DNA of 64,000 nt from Panagrolaimus kolymaensis (taxonomy: Eukaryota; Nematoda; Chromadorea; Rhabditida; Panagrolaimidae). The position numbers and the translations under genes were made by a program. The notes under the pieces are model-generated. The model was not told the DNA's origin. It saw only the letters and a program-made list of their open reading frames with translations, and searched no databases. The stretch spans positions 5,022,001-5,086,000 of the forward strand of contig JAJQJQ010000003.1 in assembly GCA_028622995.1 (NCBI GenBank), in the 5' to 3' direction. Positions 21,904 to 34,664 of this stretch are shown here, piece after piece (position 1 is the stretch's first letter; each line of letters begins with the position of its first letter).

Positions 21904-23094
21904 TTAAGTTTGAAAATTTTGTGGATGATTTGTCAATATCGGTCGAGCTATCGATGGACCATAATCAGGCTTCATTCGTCCAGATCTCGCAATTTCTTCT
22001 GTCACTCCTATGGATGAAGAACCTCGATTATCGGAGGGAATTAGGGTTCCTCGAATAATGGGTCTTTGATTATTTAGTTTCATCCTTTCATCCGCTGGAA
22101 CATTATCATATTCATTGATAATATAAGTTTTAGTAAATTTTCCTTCCGCATAAGCTGCATCCTTAAAGTTTACGAAGGTTAAAAAAATTAAAACAAAATC
22201 AATAAAACAAATTTATTACTTCACGGCCATCGCAGACTTCATAAGCTTGCAACGATGTGCTTTCTTCTTGTTGCGGTTGTTGCTGTTGCTGCTTTTTTTG
22301 CAACTGTTTCTTTGTTTTGGCTCGCTTCAGCCTAAAACCACTGCAATTTGTTGACAGTTTTTAAAAAGTTAAATAATCAAAAATAAAACGAGTTAAAGAG
22401 TAAAAAAAAAGGGTGGAAAGAAAAAAAATATTGAAAAAAAGAAGCTTACTTTTCTCGACCATAAAGAATACCAAAAACGACTGCAACTAAAAATAATAAT
22501 GCCATAGAAAGATAAAGATAATTTGCATTTGTTGTTGCTTCAGTTCTTTGATCAGTATCACTATAAACTGTATGTAAATACTCGCAATTGGGTCCTTTAA
22601 AATTAATTGGACATCTAAAAAATCAGGTCTTAGTCAACTTTAAAAAAAACTTTAAAAACATACATGCAAAAATCAATATCATGTTTAGTTGGATTTCTTT
22701 GTGAAACGCATAAACCATCATTTTGGCATTTATTGATTGGACAATGCACTTCATCATCATAAAGTTCACGCTTCAAATTTCCTGTGACTTTCATAAGTCT
22801 TGTTTGAATTTTTTTGCCAACATTAGTTCTTGTGGCAGAGCATGTAAAATTTATTGGACCGCTCGAAACTTTATAACTCTTCACTTGATAAGTATAACCC
22901 ATTCCATTGGATTGAGTTACAGGTTTGCCATTTTTTGTAAATGCCAATGAACTAGGATCTAATCCAGAATCATAAATTCGACAAGTAACATTTGCTGTTT
23001 CATTTGGAGCAAGTCTAATAAGATTTAATTTATCTTCAAGTTCTTCATTTGATTTGAGAACCATCTCAAAAATTGGAATAGCTTCGACAGCCAT
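21904..23094 (-). CDS. Ig-EGF single-pass membrane protein, copy B
   Basis: Four exons: 22664-23094, 22450-22614, 22220-22340 and 21904-22161; 324 residues. An Ig-like domain (NVTCRIYD ... INFTCSAT) is followed by an EGF repeat (CPINKC-x5-C ... FCICPINFKGPNC), a transmembrane helix (YLYLSMALLLFLVAVVFGIL by frame) and a longer cytosolic tail with a polyglutamine-like run (QQQQQPQQ) and a proline/arginine-rich end. The tail differs completely from copy A. No signal peptide follows the ATG, which sits 10 bases after a TTTTCAG acceptor and is open upstream to it. Either a first coding exon with the signal lies further upstream or the helix acts as a signal anchor. Confidence 0.8.
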
Positions 23095-24791
23095 TTTATT
23101 ATTACTGAAAATTAAAGAAAATTATAAATTAAATTTTGGGGTTGAAAAAGGCGCAAAAATTATATTTGTCAAAAAACATAACAATAATAAGAATTGGTTG
23201 CTGAGAGTAAATGCTTTAACACAATCAAAACGAGAGAAAAAACAAAGAAAAAAGGTGATAAGAAGAAATAAAAAGGGAAAGCACGCAAATAGGCATGAAA
23301 TGGCGTCAAATACTTTTTAGAATTTTGGAAGAAGTCTACACTATTTATAGGAATGTAAAATTTGCAAGTATTTAAAAGAAAAACAAGTTATCATCGTTTA
23401 CTGCGATACAACCCTAAAAAAACTTCATTATTTAAAGGTTGAGCAAAATGCTATTTTTTTTTTTGCAGCCGCCGACGGAGAATTTTCACGCCTATGTATA
23501 ATATATTACTTAAGCATTCAACCAACTCCTCGTTAAACAAACGAAACCTTTTAAGTGGCCATTGAAGTTGTGGTGCATATGTGACGTAAAATCATAAACA
23601 TTCTCATGCAATAACGACGACAATGACGGCCTTCCACCACCCACATGAAAAAAGCTGATTTAATCATGAACAAATACACAAATAGTTTACAAAAATGGTG
23701 GCAACCACAATAAAAAAAAAGAAAGTTTTGCCAAGTTTTTCAAAAAATTGGGTGAAAAGATGGAGGAAACAGTCATCGAGTAGGGTGAGGCTTTTTACAA
23801 AGCTAATATAAGAAATTTGACGAAGGTTGAAAGCTGAGTTATTATTGGAAAATGGATGGATGACTCATTTCGAAGGTAAACATCATGAAGCACTTAAAAA
23901 AATACTTTTGGTCTCACACCTTTTCTGAATTTCTTTGAATCAAAGAAAAAAAGAAATCGCCGCTGATGAAGAAAAAAACTATGAAAGAAAATTTGATCAA
24001 ATTTTGAACGCACTTGACACTCAAGTTTAATGAAAGAAAAGAAGCGGCTTAAATTTCATGGTTTTCGTTGTCGTCATCGTTATAGCAAAGCACAAAAATG
24101 CTATCATCGCATCAAGCATAACCACAAAGAAGAAAAGAGGTAACACAAAAAAAGTTTCATCATTATTTATAACTAAGAAAGACATCTTTAAAAGTTAACT
24201 AACAACAAGTCGGTAAGTAAAAAAGATTTTTAATGCAATGTTGCAAAAATAAAGAGGAATGAGCGACGAAAAAAAAGTTTTGCTCTGTCCGCACAAAAAA
24301 CTTTTCTTTTGAACTTAAACAAAGTGGTGGCTGATGTGAGTTTAAAAATCTCTCACTACTTTTATGTATATTTGAAATGAATGGAATGGAATCATTATGT
24401 AAATAGAAAGTTTTTATTTTCCTCCTCGTGTGGTTTTGTGTTAATATCGGTTACTAATGCATAAATATACGTTAAAACGTGAAAGGGACAATACTACCTC
24501 AAAATTGATGATGTTGTTGCACCATCTGTCGAAATTTTATTTTTCTTCGACCACAATAAAATAAGTATGCTTAGTGTCCACTCTCTCTTATGCCCCTTAA
24601 CTTTTGTATTCCACGCACAAATAAAAAAAAAATGATGATTGGATTGTTACGAAATTGACCTGTTTTTTTGTAAAAGAATTTATTTTTTGACGTCAAAAAA
24701 ATAAAATTTACAGAGGTGTTGGAGGGTTTAGTTTGGTTAAAGGTCAGAGGAAAAATTACAAAAGAGTAAAGTGTAAGAATATTTTTTTTTG
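23095..24791. other. Intergenic region upstream of Ig-EGF copy B
   Basis: About 1.7 kb. A 5' exon of copy B may hide here, but I could not place it. No repeat, RNA gene or second gene supported. Confidence 0.4.
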
Positions 24792-25401
24792 TTAAACAAA
24801 ATCTGCTCCATCATCATCGATGTCAATAAATGACTCTATGTCCCAATCGGTTTTAGCATTTGATGTCATAGAAATAATCCAATAACCATAAATCATTACT
24901 TCTATAATTCCAAACATGATTGATAAAGTGTAAAAATCAAATAGTTCAGGAACTTCTCTAATCAATGCTGACGTAAATGCACTGAAACAGTACCCAATGA
25001 TCGAAAACATAAACTAAAAACATTTTTTTTTGAAATGGAAAGTGTAAAACTCAATAAAAAAAATTTGGGACTTACAGAGAAAAATATTAACGCGCTTTTA
25101 CATGCATTAAACCTTGAAAGAGGACTGTTGACGGAATAAATAATAAGGGAAACATAGATAATTGTAAGACAAAAAGCTGAAAGTTTTATAACTTGAAATT
25201 ATTTTTTTTAAAAGAAAGAAACATACCAAAATAAAAAAAGAAATGCATCATAGCAGTTAATAATACAATTTTTTGGGTTTCCTTTAAGCTTTCAAATGGA
25301 CATCCGCCACAAAAGAATGGTTCATTTAAGATCGAATCAGCATTTGTAAATTCAATTGCTGATGGAATGTCGCCACCATTGAATGTCATAAAACGATGCA
25401 T
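24792..25401 (-). CDS. Small four-pass membrane protein
   Basis: Three exons: 25227-25401, 25076-25176 and 24792-25013; 165 residues. The soluble N-terminus contains a CGGC motif (about residues 32-35). Four hydrophobic helices follow (around residues 46-60, 61-75, 92-110 and 125-140), then an acidic C-terminal tail (DIDDDGADFV). Donor and acceptor of intron 1 were chosen by phase: GTATGT joined to AFCLT keeps the frame. I do not recognise the family; size and topology resemble other nematode tetraspan proteins with unknown function. An acceptor-like TTTATAG lies shortly upstream of the start. Confidence 0.7.
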
Positions 25402-25823
25402 TTTAAAACTGATTCAAAAGTTTTATCTATAAAACAAAAACATTAGAAAAAGAAAAAATATAAAATGCTTTCAAAACTTCTGCTTCCGCATAAACAAAAA
25501 AAAGTTTTGCATCATTTTGGTTTAGTTCATAAAATTTTAGCTACTTAAATAGTAAAAATGGGAAACAATAAAATGACCTTTTTAGCTACGACATTAAGGT
25601 TAATTTAAACGTGATATATTTATTTCATTCATTCATTTTTAGGTTTAATTTAAACAATGAAAATTTAAAAAAATGACTGCTAAAATCCCACACGTTGGCG
25701 TGTTAAAATATTAAAATGACAACAAAAGCTTTTATTGCAAAAAAAAGTTATAAAAAGTTTGAAAATTTTATGAATGACAAATCCAAAAAGAAAAACTATT
25801 TTAAAACTTTATAAAAAAGTTTA
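25402..25823. other. Spacer between four-pass protein and GT31 gene
   Basis: About 420 bases, A+T-rich; nothing further supported. Confidence 0.5.
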
Positions 25824-27029
25824 TTAATTTATTTTTGACGTGCATGGATGATTTAAAAACCGCAAAAATTTAAATGTGGATAATTTAATTGCTGCTTCTT
25901 CATCGGGAGCTTCTTTGATGTTATGAAGGTGGATGCTGTAAGACATGGTTTTCTTTTCACTACAAACAATTTTGGGAGTATTGAAAAAAGAAAATCCCAA
26001 AATATTGATTCGTGGAATGGAAGCATAATTTGCAAAAATCCCGGTAAACAAAACATCTTCAGACAAATGTCTCATATTGGATGAATGAAAATATTGGGAA
26101 TCAAAGGCAGCAGCATAAATGGATTCCCATGCATTTTGACCAAAATAAGCATAAGCCCCGGATGAGCAATAGCGAGGATAGTTATCCGAGGGATAAACAT
26201 AATATGGCACGTGCCATTTATTTTTTGGTTCACGAAATATATTCTGTCGAACATTACAATTTCCACCAATATATCCTTGCAAATAATTTTTTTCATTCTT
26301 TTTATTTTTAATCAGCGAATTTGATTGGGAAGTAGCATTGATTTGTTTTTGACACAACGCTTCAAAACCAGCAATATTTAAAATATTGTCGCTATCAGAT
26401 TTAATAATGCATTCAATTTGAGGGCAGCGTCTAAAAGCAAAATCAAAAATGGAAAAAGTTTTTAATGAAAGATTGTAATAATTTTCATGGATATTAGTAA
26501 TCACAATGTCACCATATTTTTGTGATTCTTTCGCCACTTTTTTAAATTTCTAAAACTGTTTATGCTTATCTTTTTTTTAAATTAAAATTGATGTTACCGT
26601 GTTTCCAATAAAAAATACAATTTTAGTAAAACTACTATTAAAATATTTATCGTTGGCCCAACTATTCCTTATAGTATCGCGTCTTATAACTTCTGAAGGT
26701 AGAGAAATAATACCAATAAGCATTCGATGCGAGGGAGTACAGGATGGCAATGAATTACTATTACTACCAGCCAAAATATTATCTGGATTTATTTCATAGG
26801 TATCCTTTTCTAAAAATTAATTTTAACATTTTCCTATTACTAAAGAAATCAAACCTTTGCTAAATTGAGGATAATATGCGGCATTCTTTTTATCAAAAAT
26901 TATTCCACTAAAATGCCAACAAATTGTAAAATAAAATAAAACAATAAACAAATAAGAATCTTTTATCAATCTATTATTTCTTAATATTATAAATTTATTT
27001 TTATTGATTTCATGTAAAAGGGCAGTCAT
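25824..27029 (-). CDS. GT31-family glycosyltransferase (beta-1,3-galactosyl/GlcNAc transferase type)
   Basis: Three exons: 26855-27029, 26598-26809 and 25824-26549; 370 residues. A type II signal anchor (about 25-42, LFIVLFYFTICWHFSGIIF) precedes the lumenal catalytic domain. Signature segments in order are RRDTIRNSW (about 89-97), FIGNT, the DxD-type metal site as DSD at residues 181-183 (IIKSDSDNIL), WHVPYYVYP, YPRYCSSGAYA and EDVLFTGIFA. These match the galactosyltransferase (GT31) layout of Golgi enzymes that extend glycolipids and glycoproteins. The central residue of the metal motif is Ser rather than Asp, which the family tolerates. Substrate cannot be told from sequence. Confidence 0.87.
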
Positions 27030-29292
27030 TATTATTCAATAAAATAAAATAAAATGCAAATTTTCCTTTTCCAGAATGAAATCGCGTGAGGTGGGTGTAT
27101 ATCGATTTAATTAATTAATAATTGCTCATATCAGATAATGCAATGTATTTATATTTTATCAAGATACGTTTCATCTTTATTGAAATTTTTATCCCAAATT
27201 TACATTGTTTATTTTTGCGAAATTCTTTATAAAAAACTGTTAAAACAAAATTCAGCAATAAAACTTTGACTAAAATTAGGTGGATCCTCGAGGTTAAAAC
27301 ATATCAGCGTAATTTATTTTTTTCCTTAAATTAAATTTCACTTTCTGTTGTTATATTTTTAAATATAATTTGAAATCATTTTTTCTTGGTAAATTTATTT
27401 TCTTACGATTTTGTCGAAATTCCTCAAAATTTCATTCATTGATGTTTATTTAAACTTTCTTTTGTTTCAACGCTTACAATTTATTTTTATGTACTTTGTT
27501 GTCAAAAAGAATATGATTCTCTCTAAAATACAGACAGACATATAGCAATATTGTTGCATCATTTCCAGCTCAAAAAATAAAAAAACAGACACAGCTTTAA
27601 AAAAGAACAATAGAATTTATTTAAAAAATTTGTTTTCAAATATTTCAAAAACAAATTACCGAACAAACATAATGTTTTGATTTTTTTAGGATTGATTAGG
27701 GTCTTGATGATCTAAGATCACCACAAAAAAAAACATAAAATTTTTGTAATGATTATTTAGAATTGGAATTTGTATTTTATGTGTTGTTTTTAAAAATGTT
27801 CAGTAAGTAAACATTGTTTTCAATGATTTGACAAGAGAAAAACGGTGGAAAAAAAGTTGTGAATACATACATACTCTTTTGTATTTTATGGATAGCTTGA
27901 GTTGAAAGAGTCAAAAAGTAAATAAACTTTTTAACTTTGAAACTTTTATATAAATTTAAGAAAAACATTGATTTTGTTATTTTCTTTTTATTATAAAAAA
28001 ATATTTGTTATTTAAAAATCAAAATAAAAACTCAGACGCGTTAATCTCATTTTTTAAGTTGTATGCTTTTTTGCGTGGTTGGGTTGCTTAAAAACTTATG
28101 TATATCAAACTAGTCTTTCTATTTTTGCACCAAGTCTTTAGCAAATATTATTTTCTTGCTTCCCTTGAACGCTAATAATAACTAATCGAAAGAGAAAAAG
28201 AATTAACTCATCGCGAAGTTTTTTGTAATTTATATTTTACGCTAGATTTTATGTAAGTTAAAATTGACGTAAAAATTATTTGTAAAAAACATCACGGAAA
28301 TGCGCCAATCCAATTCTGTCATCAGATTTTTTCCCCACAAACATGGTATCATATTTTTTTAACCTTTGGAAGATTTTGTTTATCGCATATTTTTTGCTTT
28401 GTTTTGAATTTTTCCTATAAATTATTAAAAAAATATTTGTGGATTGACGCAACCAACCAAAGCTCTTTCTTCTCAAATTCCTTCATTTTGTTTACAGATA
28501 TATCTCATGTCTTCCTGTTGTCAGATTTTATTTCATATTTTTTACAGTATTTAAAGGCAGCAACCAACAACATAAAAAACAATGACAAATTATTTTGTGT
28601 TACATACGTGCCAGAGACATAAAAATGCTTACAAGCGAATTAAAAAAATTTCTGTTGCAATTTTTTTTTTGTATGAACGCTTTTGATTTTTTTCTTTTTT
28701 CAACGAATCAATGAGTTTAAAAAAAATAAAAGCTTCAGTACTTTGTGATTTCATTCGAAAGAACTTGACGAAACTTCATTTTTTTGACGTTAAAATAGTT
28801 TTTGAGGCTTTTTAAAATGCTTACTACACTTTACTTCTTGCCAGTCTCCTCAAAAAATAAACGCGCAAGTGACTTCAAATAAAAAAATATAAAAAAATAG
28901 TTGGGTTCTATTTACTTAACGTTTTCAAATTTCTTTCCGGCGAGCTCACAGGTCGGTCGCTTGAGGTAGGTAAAAAAAAGAAGAAAAATATTTCGATTGC
29001 ATAAGGCGGCTCTTTTCTTCCCAGAGTTCTAGAATTTTGTTATTTTTTTATTTATTTTTTTCGGCAAGCAAAGAAAAAGTAATGTTTTTATTTGAGTTTT
29101 AAAATGTCAAAGGTTGCGAATACATTTTTTTAATATCTTATGTTAAACCATTTTTAACATTGTTTTTTTTCTTTATCAAACTTGCGTTTATTTCTGAAAG
29201 CTTTTTGTTATCACCAATATTTATTGTTTACGCTACCATTTTTAGGTAACGAATTTCTCAATCAAAGGAAAAAACGAAAGAAAAAGAAAAGC
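27030..29292. other. Intergenic region between GT31 and PPxY genes
   Basis: About 2.3 kb separating two divergently transcribed genes, so it should contain both promoters. It is very A+T-rich; a TTTTTAG acceptor at 29240-29246 lies 46 bases before the ATG of the gene on the right. Open frames in it are low-complexity and unsupported. Confidence 0.45.
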
Positions 29293-29993
29293 ATGGGAAC
29301 AGTCGACCGATTCGATAATTCTTTGTCAGCGGGTGGAATAGTGATGATTGTGATTGCTGCAATAGGAGTTTTAACAGCCTTTACCACAATTATATGCTTA
29401 TTTGTTACTTCAAAAAGACGTAGTAGACTTAGTCAGAGAATTGAGGTAAGAAAATTTGTTAGTAAAAAAGGTGTGTTTCTTATCAATATTAAATTTTTCA
29501 GTCAGCAGCATCACGAACAGTGACTTCTCCACGATCCCCATCTCGACCTCATAATCTTAATGTAAATGTGAATCTTCCGAATAATTCGAGTCCCCATGTA
29601 CGAACTATCCTTCCCATGTTTCCTGAATTGGGAGAATTTTCTAAATATCCTCCATCATACGATGAAGCTATGAGAATGTCAGCTCCAACTACTCCAATCA
29701 CTCCAAATCCAAGTCGCGCGATGATAACACCAAGTGGAACACCGCCTCCAATTTTTGAAGAAGCCCAAGCACATCCTTTATTTTCAGTAGTTGTTACTCC
29801 GTCAACAAACCATCATCTTGCACCACCTACATTAGTTTCTGGAACTTCTTTAAAAAATAAGTAAGTTAAGATTTATATTTGTTCGATAGTTTCTATATCA
29901 AAATCTTTTAGTGATTCAACAAATGCACTTGAAACAATTTCAACCACATCTTCTACAAATTCAAACAATAATGAAAATACTACAACCAAATAG
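29293..29993 (+). CDS. Small single-pass membrane protein with PPxY motif
   Basis: Three exons: 29293-29445, 29502-29860 and 29912-29993; 197 residues. One transmembrane helix (about 15-38, GIVMIVIAAIGVLTAFTTIICLF by frame) is followed by a basic stop-transfer segment (SKRRSRL). The long cytosolic tail is rich in Pro, Ser, Thr and Asn. It contains KYPPSYDEA, a PPxY motif that binds WW domains of NEDD4-type ubiquitin ligases. There is no cleavable signal, so type III (N-out) topology is likely. The layout resembles small adaptor proteins with PY motifs, but no specific family is recognised. Start chosen at MGTVDRF after the acceptor. Confidence 0.78.
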
Positions 29994-31564
29994 TTATTTT
30001 CTTATTCAACTTTTTATGCATTTGAAATTGACTTAAAATTCATTATTGCTCATAATTTTACAGGCGGGTGTTATATGTGTGTCTATATTGTTCTCATAAA
30101 TGAGAAATGCAAAACAAAACAAAAATCCCTTTCATTTTTTACATACTTCTCATTACAAAAAAATATTATGTTTTCTATTATTATTATCTGCGCGTTATTG
30201 CCTTTTTTCAAAATTTATTGGAGATTTCATTTTTTGTTTAGCTAATAAACTGATTTGTTTTACGCAATCAGACATTTGTTCTCTTTGGGTTTTACAAGCA
30301 AGCAATTCGCCAGTTGCGTGAAAAACAATAACAACAGCATTTTATTTCTTCGACAATTCAATGTTTACGTTTTTTACACTTTTTTTACTTCTGAAATATA
30401 TGGGAGAGAAGAATCTTTATTTAGATGGCTTTTTCTCATAAAAAACAAACAAACAATGAAAAAATAAAGCCATTGATTTTTTTTGACAAACATGTCTCTT
30501 TTTTTACGCTCCCTCACCCAGCTTTTTTGAATTTTGAAGGTCTCAAATTCAGACCAAGTTTTAGACTATTTTTTATTTCTATCAAATGTGTATTTTTTTG
30601 GCAGCTTTAAAAAGTTATGAAGAAAAAGTTGCAAAAATGCAAAACATCAGAAACATATTTGAGTATTTTTTTCCATTTTTTTTATCACAACACACTGGCA
30701 TGCACGCACGTGGAAAAAGAGATTACCTAAAAAAAATTAGATTGAGTAATTTTTGTCAATTGAATGCTATTATTGTGCTGAATCAACCAACCCGTGATGC
30801 TTCTTCATACGTTGACCAAACAAAAACCCACTAAATCGCTGGAATATTAAATGCAATCAAACCTTCATTGACGCTTTCCAATGATATAAATAAAAACTTT
30901 TTTCTTTCAGCAAGGTTGCTTTTTATTTGTGGCGCCAATGTGTTTTGAAAACCCATATAAATAGTTGCATTAATTTTTTCTAAAGTTCACAACTTTTTGC
31001 ATAAACTTTTCAAAGAAAGGTTAAAAGCCATTTTTTGTGCACCTAAAAAGAGAGAATTATTTAAACTTTTTCTCATCCTTGTTGTCTAACGCGATAGTTA
31101 ATCTATGTTTCGAGATGTTGAAATCAAACTTTTCTCCCTCCTTTTGAGTTTAGTGCGTCTCGTCTGACATTAAATGAAAAAATCCTCTACCATTTGGTTG
31201 TTTCAGTTACTGATAACGTTTTTTCCCAATTTTTTTTCTTCTTCGTTTTCTATGAATAATTTTTTCAGTTCAGTAAGAAAGAACAAAGAAGGCAAATAAA
31301 AATCGTCAGTGAAAGTGCTTGTTAAATAACAATAATGAAAAGGACATGCCGCAAAGATTGTACGTTGTAAAACATTTTTTATAGGCTTTATAACATGCTT
31401 CCTTTCTTTTCACTTTTTTACTGATAATTTATTGCTTGCTTCCAATCAATTTTTTTTTATTGCTTTTGATGATATAGACAATTAATTGAGTCCCCATCAA
31501 CCATCATAATTGGTCGATAACCTCTCACTCCTTTGTCCCTAAACAAAAAAAAAAACAGATAAAA
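29994..31564. other. Intergenic region before adenosine deaminase
   Basis: About 1.6 kb A+T-rich sequence with no supported exon. Several short open frames rich in Phe, Lys and Leu were dismissed. Confidence 0.45.
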
Positions 31565-33042
31565 ATGAGCGCTAATCCTTATGTTTTAGGTAGTTCTGAC
31601 ATTATGGTCTCTCCACCGGTGGTTGATTCTAAAGTTCGAGAAGCTTATAATTTTCCTAAAGTAATAATTTTTTATTTTATGATTTTTGAAATTAATGCTT
31701 TGGATTTAGGTTGAACTTCATCTTCATCTTGATGGAGCTGTTCGACATTCAACTTTATTAGATCTTGCCAAGTAAGCTTAATCTCTAATAATTATACCTA
31801 AAAAAATATAAATGTTTAAGAGAAAAAAATATTAGCCTTAAAGGAGCTACAACTGTTGAAGAAGTTAAAGATGCTTTAGTCAGTCATGATCCAGCAAACC
31901 TTTCAAAAGTACTCGAAGCTTTTGATCTTTTCTTACCATGCATCGCTGGAGATAAAGATGCCATTGAAAGAATTGCTTATGAACATTGTGAAAATCAAGC
32001 AAATTGTGGAGTAATTTATTTTGAAGGTCGTTATAGCCCTCATTTTATGTGCAATTCTATTAAGGATCATAAAGTATGGAGTCAAGATACAGTTTTTAAA
32101 GGCAAAGGAGAAGTTCGTGCTTTGTGATTTTTAACATTTAATCATTCATGTGCTTTCAGCTTACACCTCAAGGTGTTGTTGAAGCAGTTAAAAAAGGTTT
32201 TGATAGAGGTGAAAAAGATTTTAATGTAAAAGCTCGATCAATTTTATGCTGCATTCGTGGGTATGAAGATTGGAACAATGAAATTATCGAACTCGGTAAG
32301 TAATAATCCTCTCAAATGTCGTCATCTAAGAACATAATACTCTTCCCTCTCTCACATATTTCAGCCACAAACTTAAAACACTTAGGTGTCGTTGCAATCG
32401 ATGTTGCAGGCTGTTCTCAAGGTGCTGATGAACAATATGAACCTAGCGTCATTAAAGTCTTTCAGGTATTATTACCATTTGCACTTTTTAGGATTTAACA
32501 GTTTTTTTTTTTTACTTTGCAGGAAGCCGCTAAACGAGGCATTCATCGAACGGTGCATGCTGGAGAAAGTGGTGGACCAAAAGAGGTTGTCCTTGCAGTC
32601 ACTGATATGTGTGCAGAACGCATTGGGCATGGTTATCGATTAACTAATGATGAAGCAAGCTATAAAAAATACGCATTGGAACAAAGAATTCATTTTGAAG
32701 CTTGTCCATATTCTTCAGTTTTAACTGGTGCTGTACCACATGATTGGAAGGCCCATCCCATTGCAAGATGGGCTAAAGATAATGTTAACTTTTCAATTAA
32801 TACCGATGATCCAACATGTTTTGATAATTCAGTTCTCAGTGATATGGTTAATGCTGAACGTGATATTGGTTTGAGCATTCATCAACTTTGGAAATGTGTA
32901 AGAAAAAAATAAAATAAAAACAAAACTGAAATTTTAAAAATCTCTTTTTTAGCAATTGAACGCTGCTGAATCCGCGTTTTTGCCTGAAAACGAAAAAGCT
33001 GAACTTATTGAACGTATTAAAAAAGCTGAACCATCTCATTAA
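31565..33042 (+). CDS. ada: Adenosine deaminase
   Basis: Seven exons: 31565-31660, 31710-31771, 31836-32112, 32160-32295, 32365-32465, 32523-32897 and 32953-33042; 378 residues, close to the usual length. All catalytic landmarks are present: zinc ligands in HLHLDG (His36, His38), His236 and the catalytic glutamate in HAGE (236-239), IGHG (His260) and NTDDP (Asp319, Asp320). The enzyme deaminates adenosine and deoxyadenosine to inosine forms in purine salvage in the cytosol. The exon 3 donor was set at GAA|GTTCGT because only that gives the family-typical GELTPQGVVEAV join. It could also be the ADA-like (ADAL) N6-mAMP deaminase relative, but the overall match is to ADA. Confidence 0.93.
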
Positions 33043-33451
33043 AAAAAAGTATTTTGTTATTATTTTTTTTCGCTTAGGTTTTAATTTTACTGCTTTGTTG
33101 TTTGCATTCCATTTTCTTCATCAGTTTTATCATTTTTTTAAATTACGCGGATTTAGTTGGTTATTGATTATCGCTTAGTTTTTTTTGTTGGTATGGATGT
33201 TAGTAGAATAATTTGGTTCTTTCTTGATATTAATTTATAAACGTGTGAAAGAAGGAAAAAAACAAGTTATTGATGATAGCAAAAAAAAAATTAAATTAAA
33301 CAACCGATGAAATAAAAAGTGTATAAGATTGCATGGAGCAACAAAGGCGGGGATGACCTCAATTTTCGAGAGATTAATTAAAAATATCTTTAAACTAGGA
33401 TTAATATTAGTTTAAGTGTAAGATTTGTTAGTTCAAAAAATTGTGATAACA
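33043..33451. other. Spacer between adenosine deaminase and the next gene
   Basis: About 410 bases; same-strand neighbours. No polycistronic signal (SL2-type U-rich element) can be asserted. Confidence 0.5.
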
Positions 33452-34305
33452 ATGATTCGGATTAGTGGTGTTTTGTTAATTTTATCCGTTGTTATTGTTA
33501 TAAATGGGATTGAACTACCAGCCGGATTAAGACCTGCCAAAGCTGTGGGTGAAATTGAAAAACCTATAATTCCAGGTGTAAATGATCCACAGGTAAAAAA
33601 ATAAATAAAATACTACAAACATATATCAAGATTAATTACAAAAATAAATATTTACTTTTCCTATTTAATCCATTTATTTTAAGCCTGAAACTCCACCAAA
33701 CGTTCGTACACCTCCGAATCTTTCATTACGCTCACGCATGATTGCTGCTTTGAATTCACCCGAAGAGCAATCAGACAACAAATCTCACGAAGTTGAAGTA
33801 AGAAAAATAAAAACGTTTTAAAAAAACTTGTAACAAAAATGTGCTTTTTTTAGCGTCGGCGTCATCCAACCGCAGAGGAAGTTGCTGCAGCTGCGGCAAA
33901 AGCTCCATTAGTCTTTCAAAAAGGAATAAAAAAACAATCTCAAATTAAACCACAAAAAACTTTTCCACGAGTAACTGTAAGCTACAAAAAAGTTTGACAA
34001 TAGGCTTACAATGTAAAAGCTTTTTAGCAATCACCACCAGCTGGAAAAAATTATGGTGTAAATACTATTGTTCAAACCAATCTCGTTGATTCAAACGGTC
34101 GCATCATGAAAGGTGTTAATGTTGTCCCCATTCGAGTTGGTCCTGCTCCATCCACAACGACCAAAAATAGGTACAATTTTATAATCGATTATTTTTTAAT
34201 AAATTTCTCCTAATTTTTTTTAGCAGAGCTTCTGCCTCCCGTGTTGAAGCCGAAGATGATAAAGTCGTTCCAATCGAATTTGGAAGTGCGTCTTCATTGC
34301 TATAA
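33452..34305 (+). CDS. Secreted 200-residue protein, proline- and basic-rich
   Basis: Five exons: 33452-33592, 33684-33797, 33854-33976, 34028-34170 and 34224-34305; 200 residues. Signal peptide MIRISGVLLILSVVIVINGIE. The mature part has no cysteine. It contains ETPPNVRTPPNLS, an RRRHP segment, an alanine run (VAAAAAKA) and a conserved-looking NTIVQTNLVDSNGRIMKG segment, then ends acidic (EAEDDK) to FGSASSLL. The basic RRRH may be a processing site. I do not recognise the family. Frame continuity through four introns makes the model firm. Confidence 0.75.
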
Positions 34306-34664
34306 TTTAGAGAAGAAGAAAAAACCGGATTAAACATTTATTTATTTATTCAATAATCATCTTTAATCAATTTATAAAGCAAAATAAATGACATATAAAT
34401 TTTTTTAATATTCGAAAGCACTCGAAATAAAATAATAATAACTTTAAAATTTTGTGAAAAGTTTTTCTTTACAAAAACACTACAATCGAAAACTATGTAT
34501 ATTTTCCCGTAAATGAACACATGTGTTTTCTAAAATTCGATTCACCCGACTTATTTTTTTTTGTTTAGTTTAGTCTTTTAAAAATATGGCGGGCTTTAAG
34601 TTTATCTAATAATAGAAGAGGTAAAAACAATATTTGAGCTTCGCATTATTTTGAAGTTGCGGAT
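34306..34664. other. Convergent 3' spacer
   Basis: The plus-strand secreted-protein gene and the minus-strand RIPOR gene converge here; A+T-rich with AATAAA-like signals near 34360-34385. Nothing else seen. Confidence 0.5.

Noticed and set aside
31565..34305. Possible operon of adenosine deaminase and the downstream secreted protein gene
   Set aside because: Same strand and about 410 bases apart, but no clear trans-splice acceptor precedes the second ATG, so the claim is unsupported.
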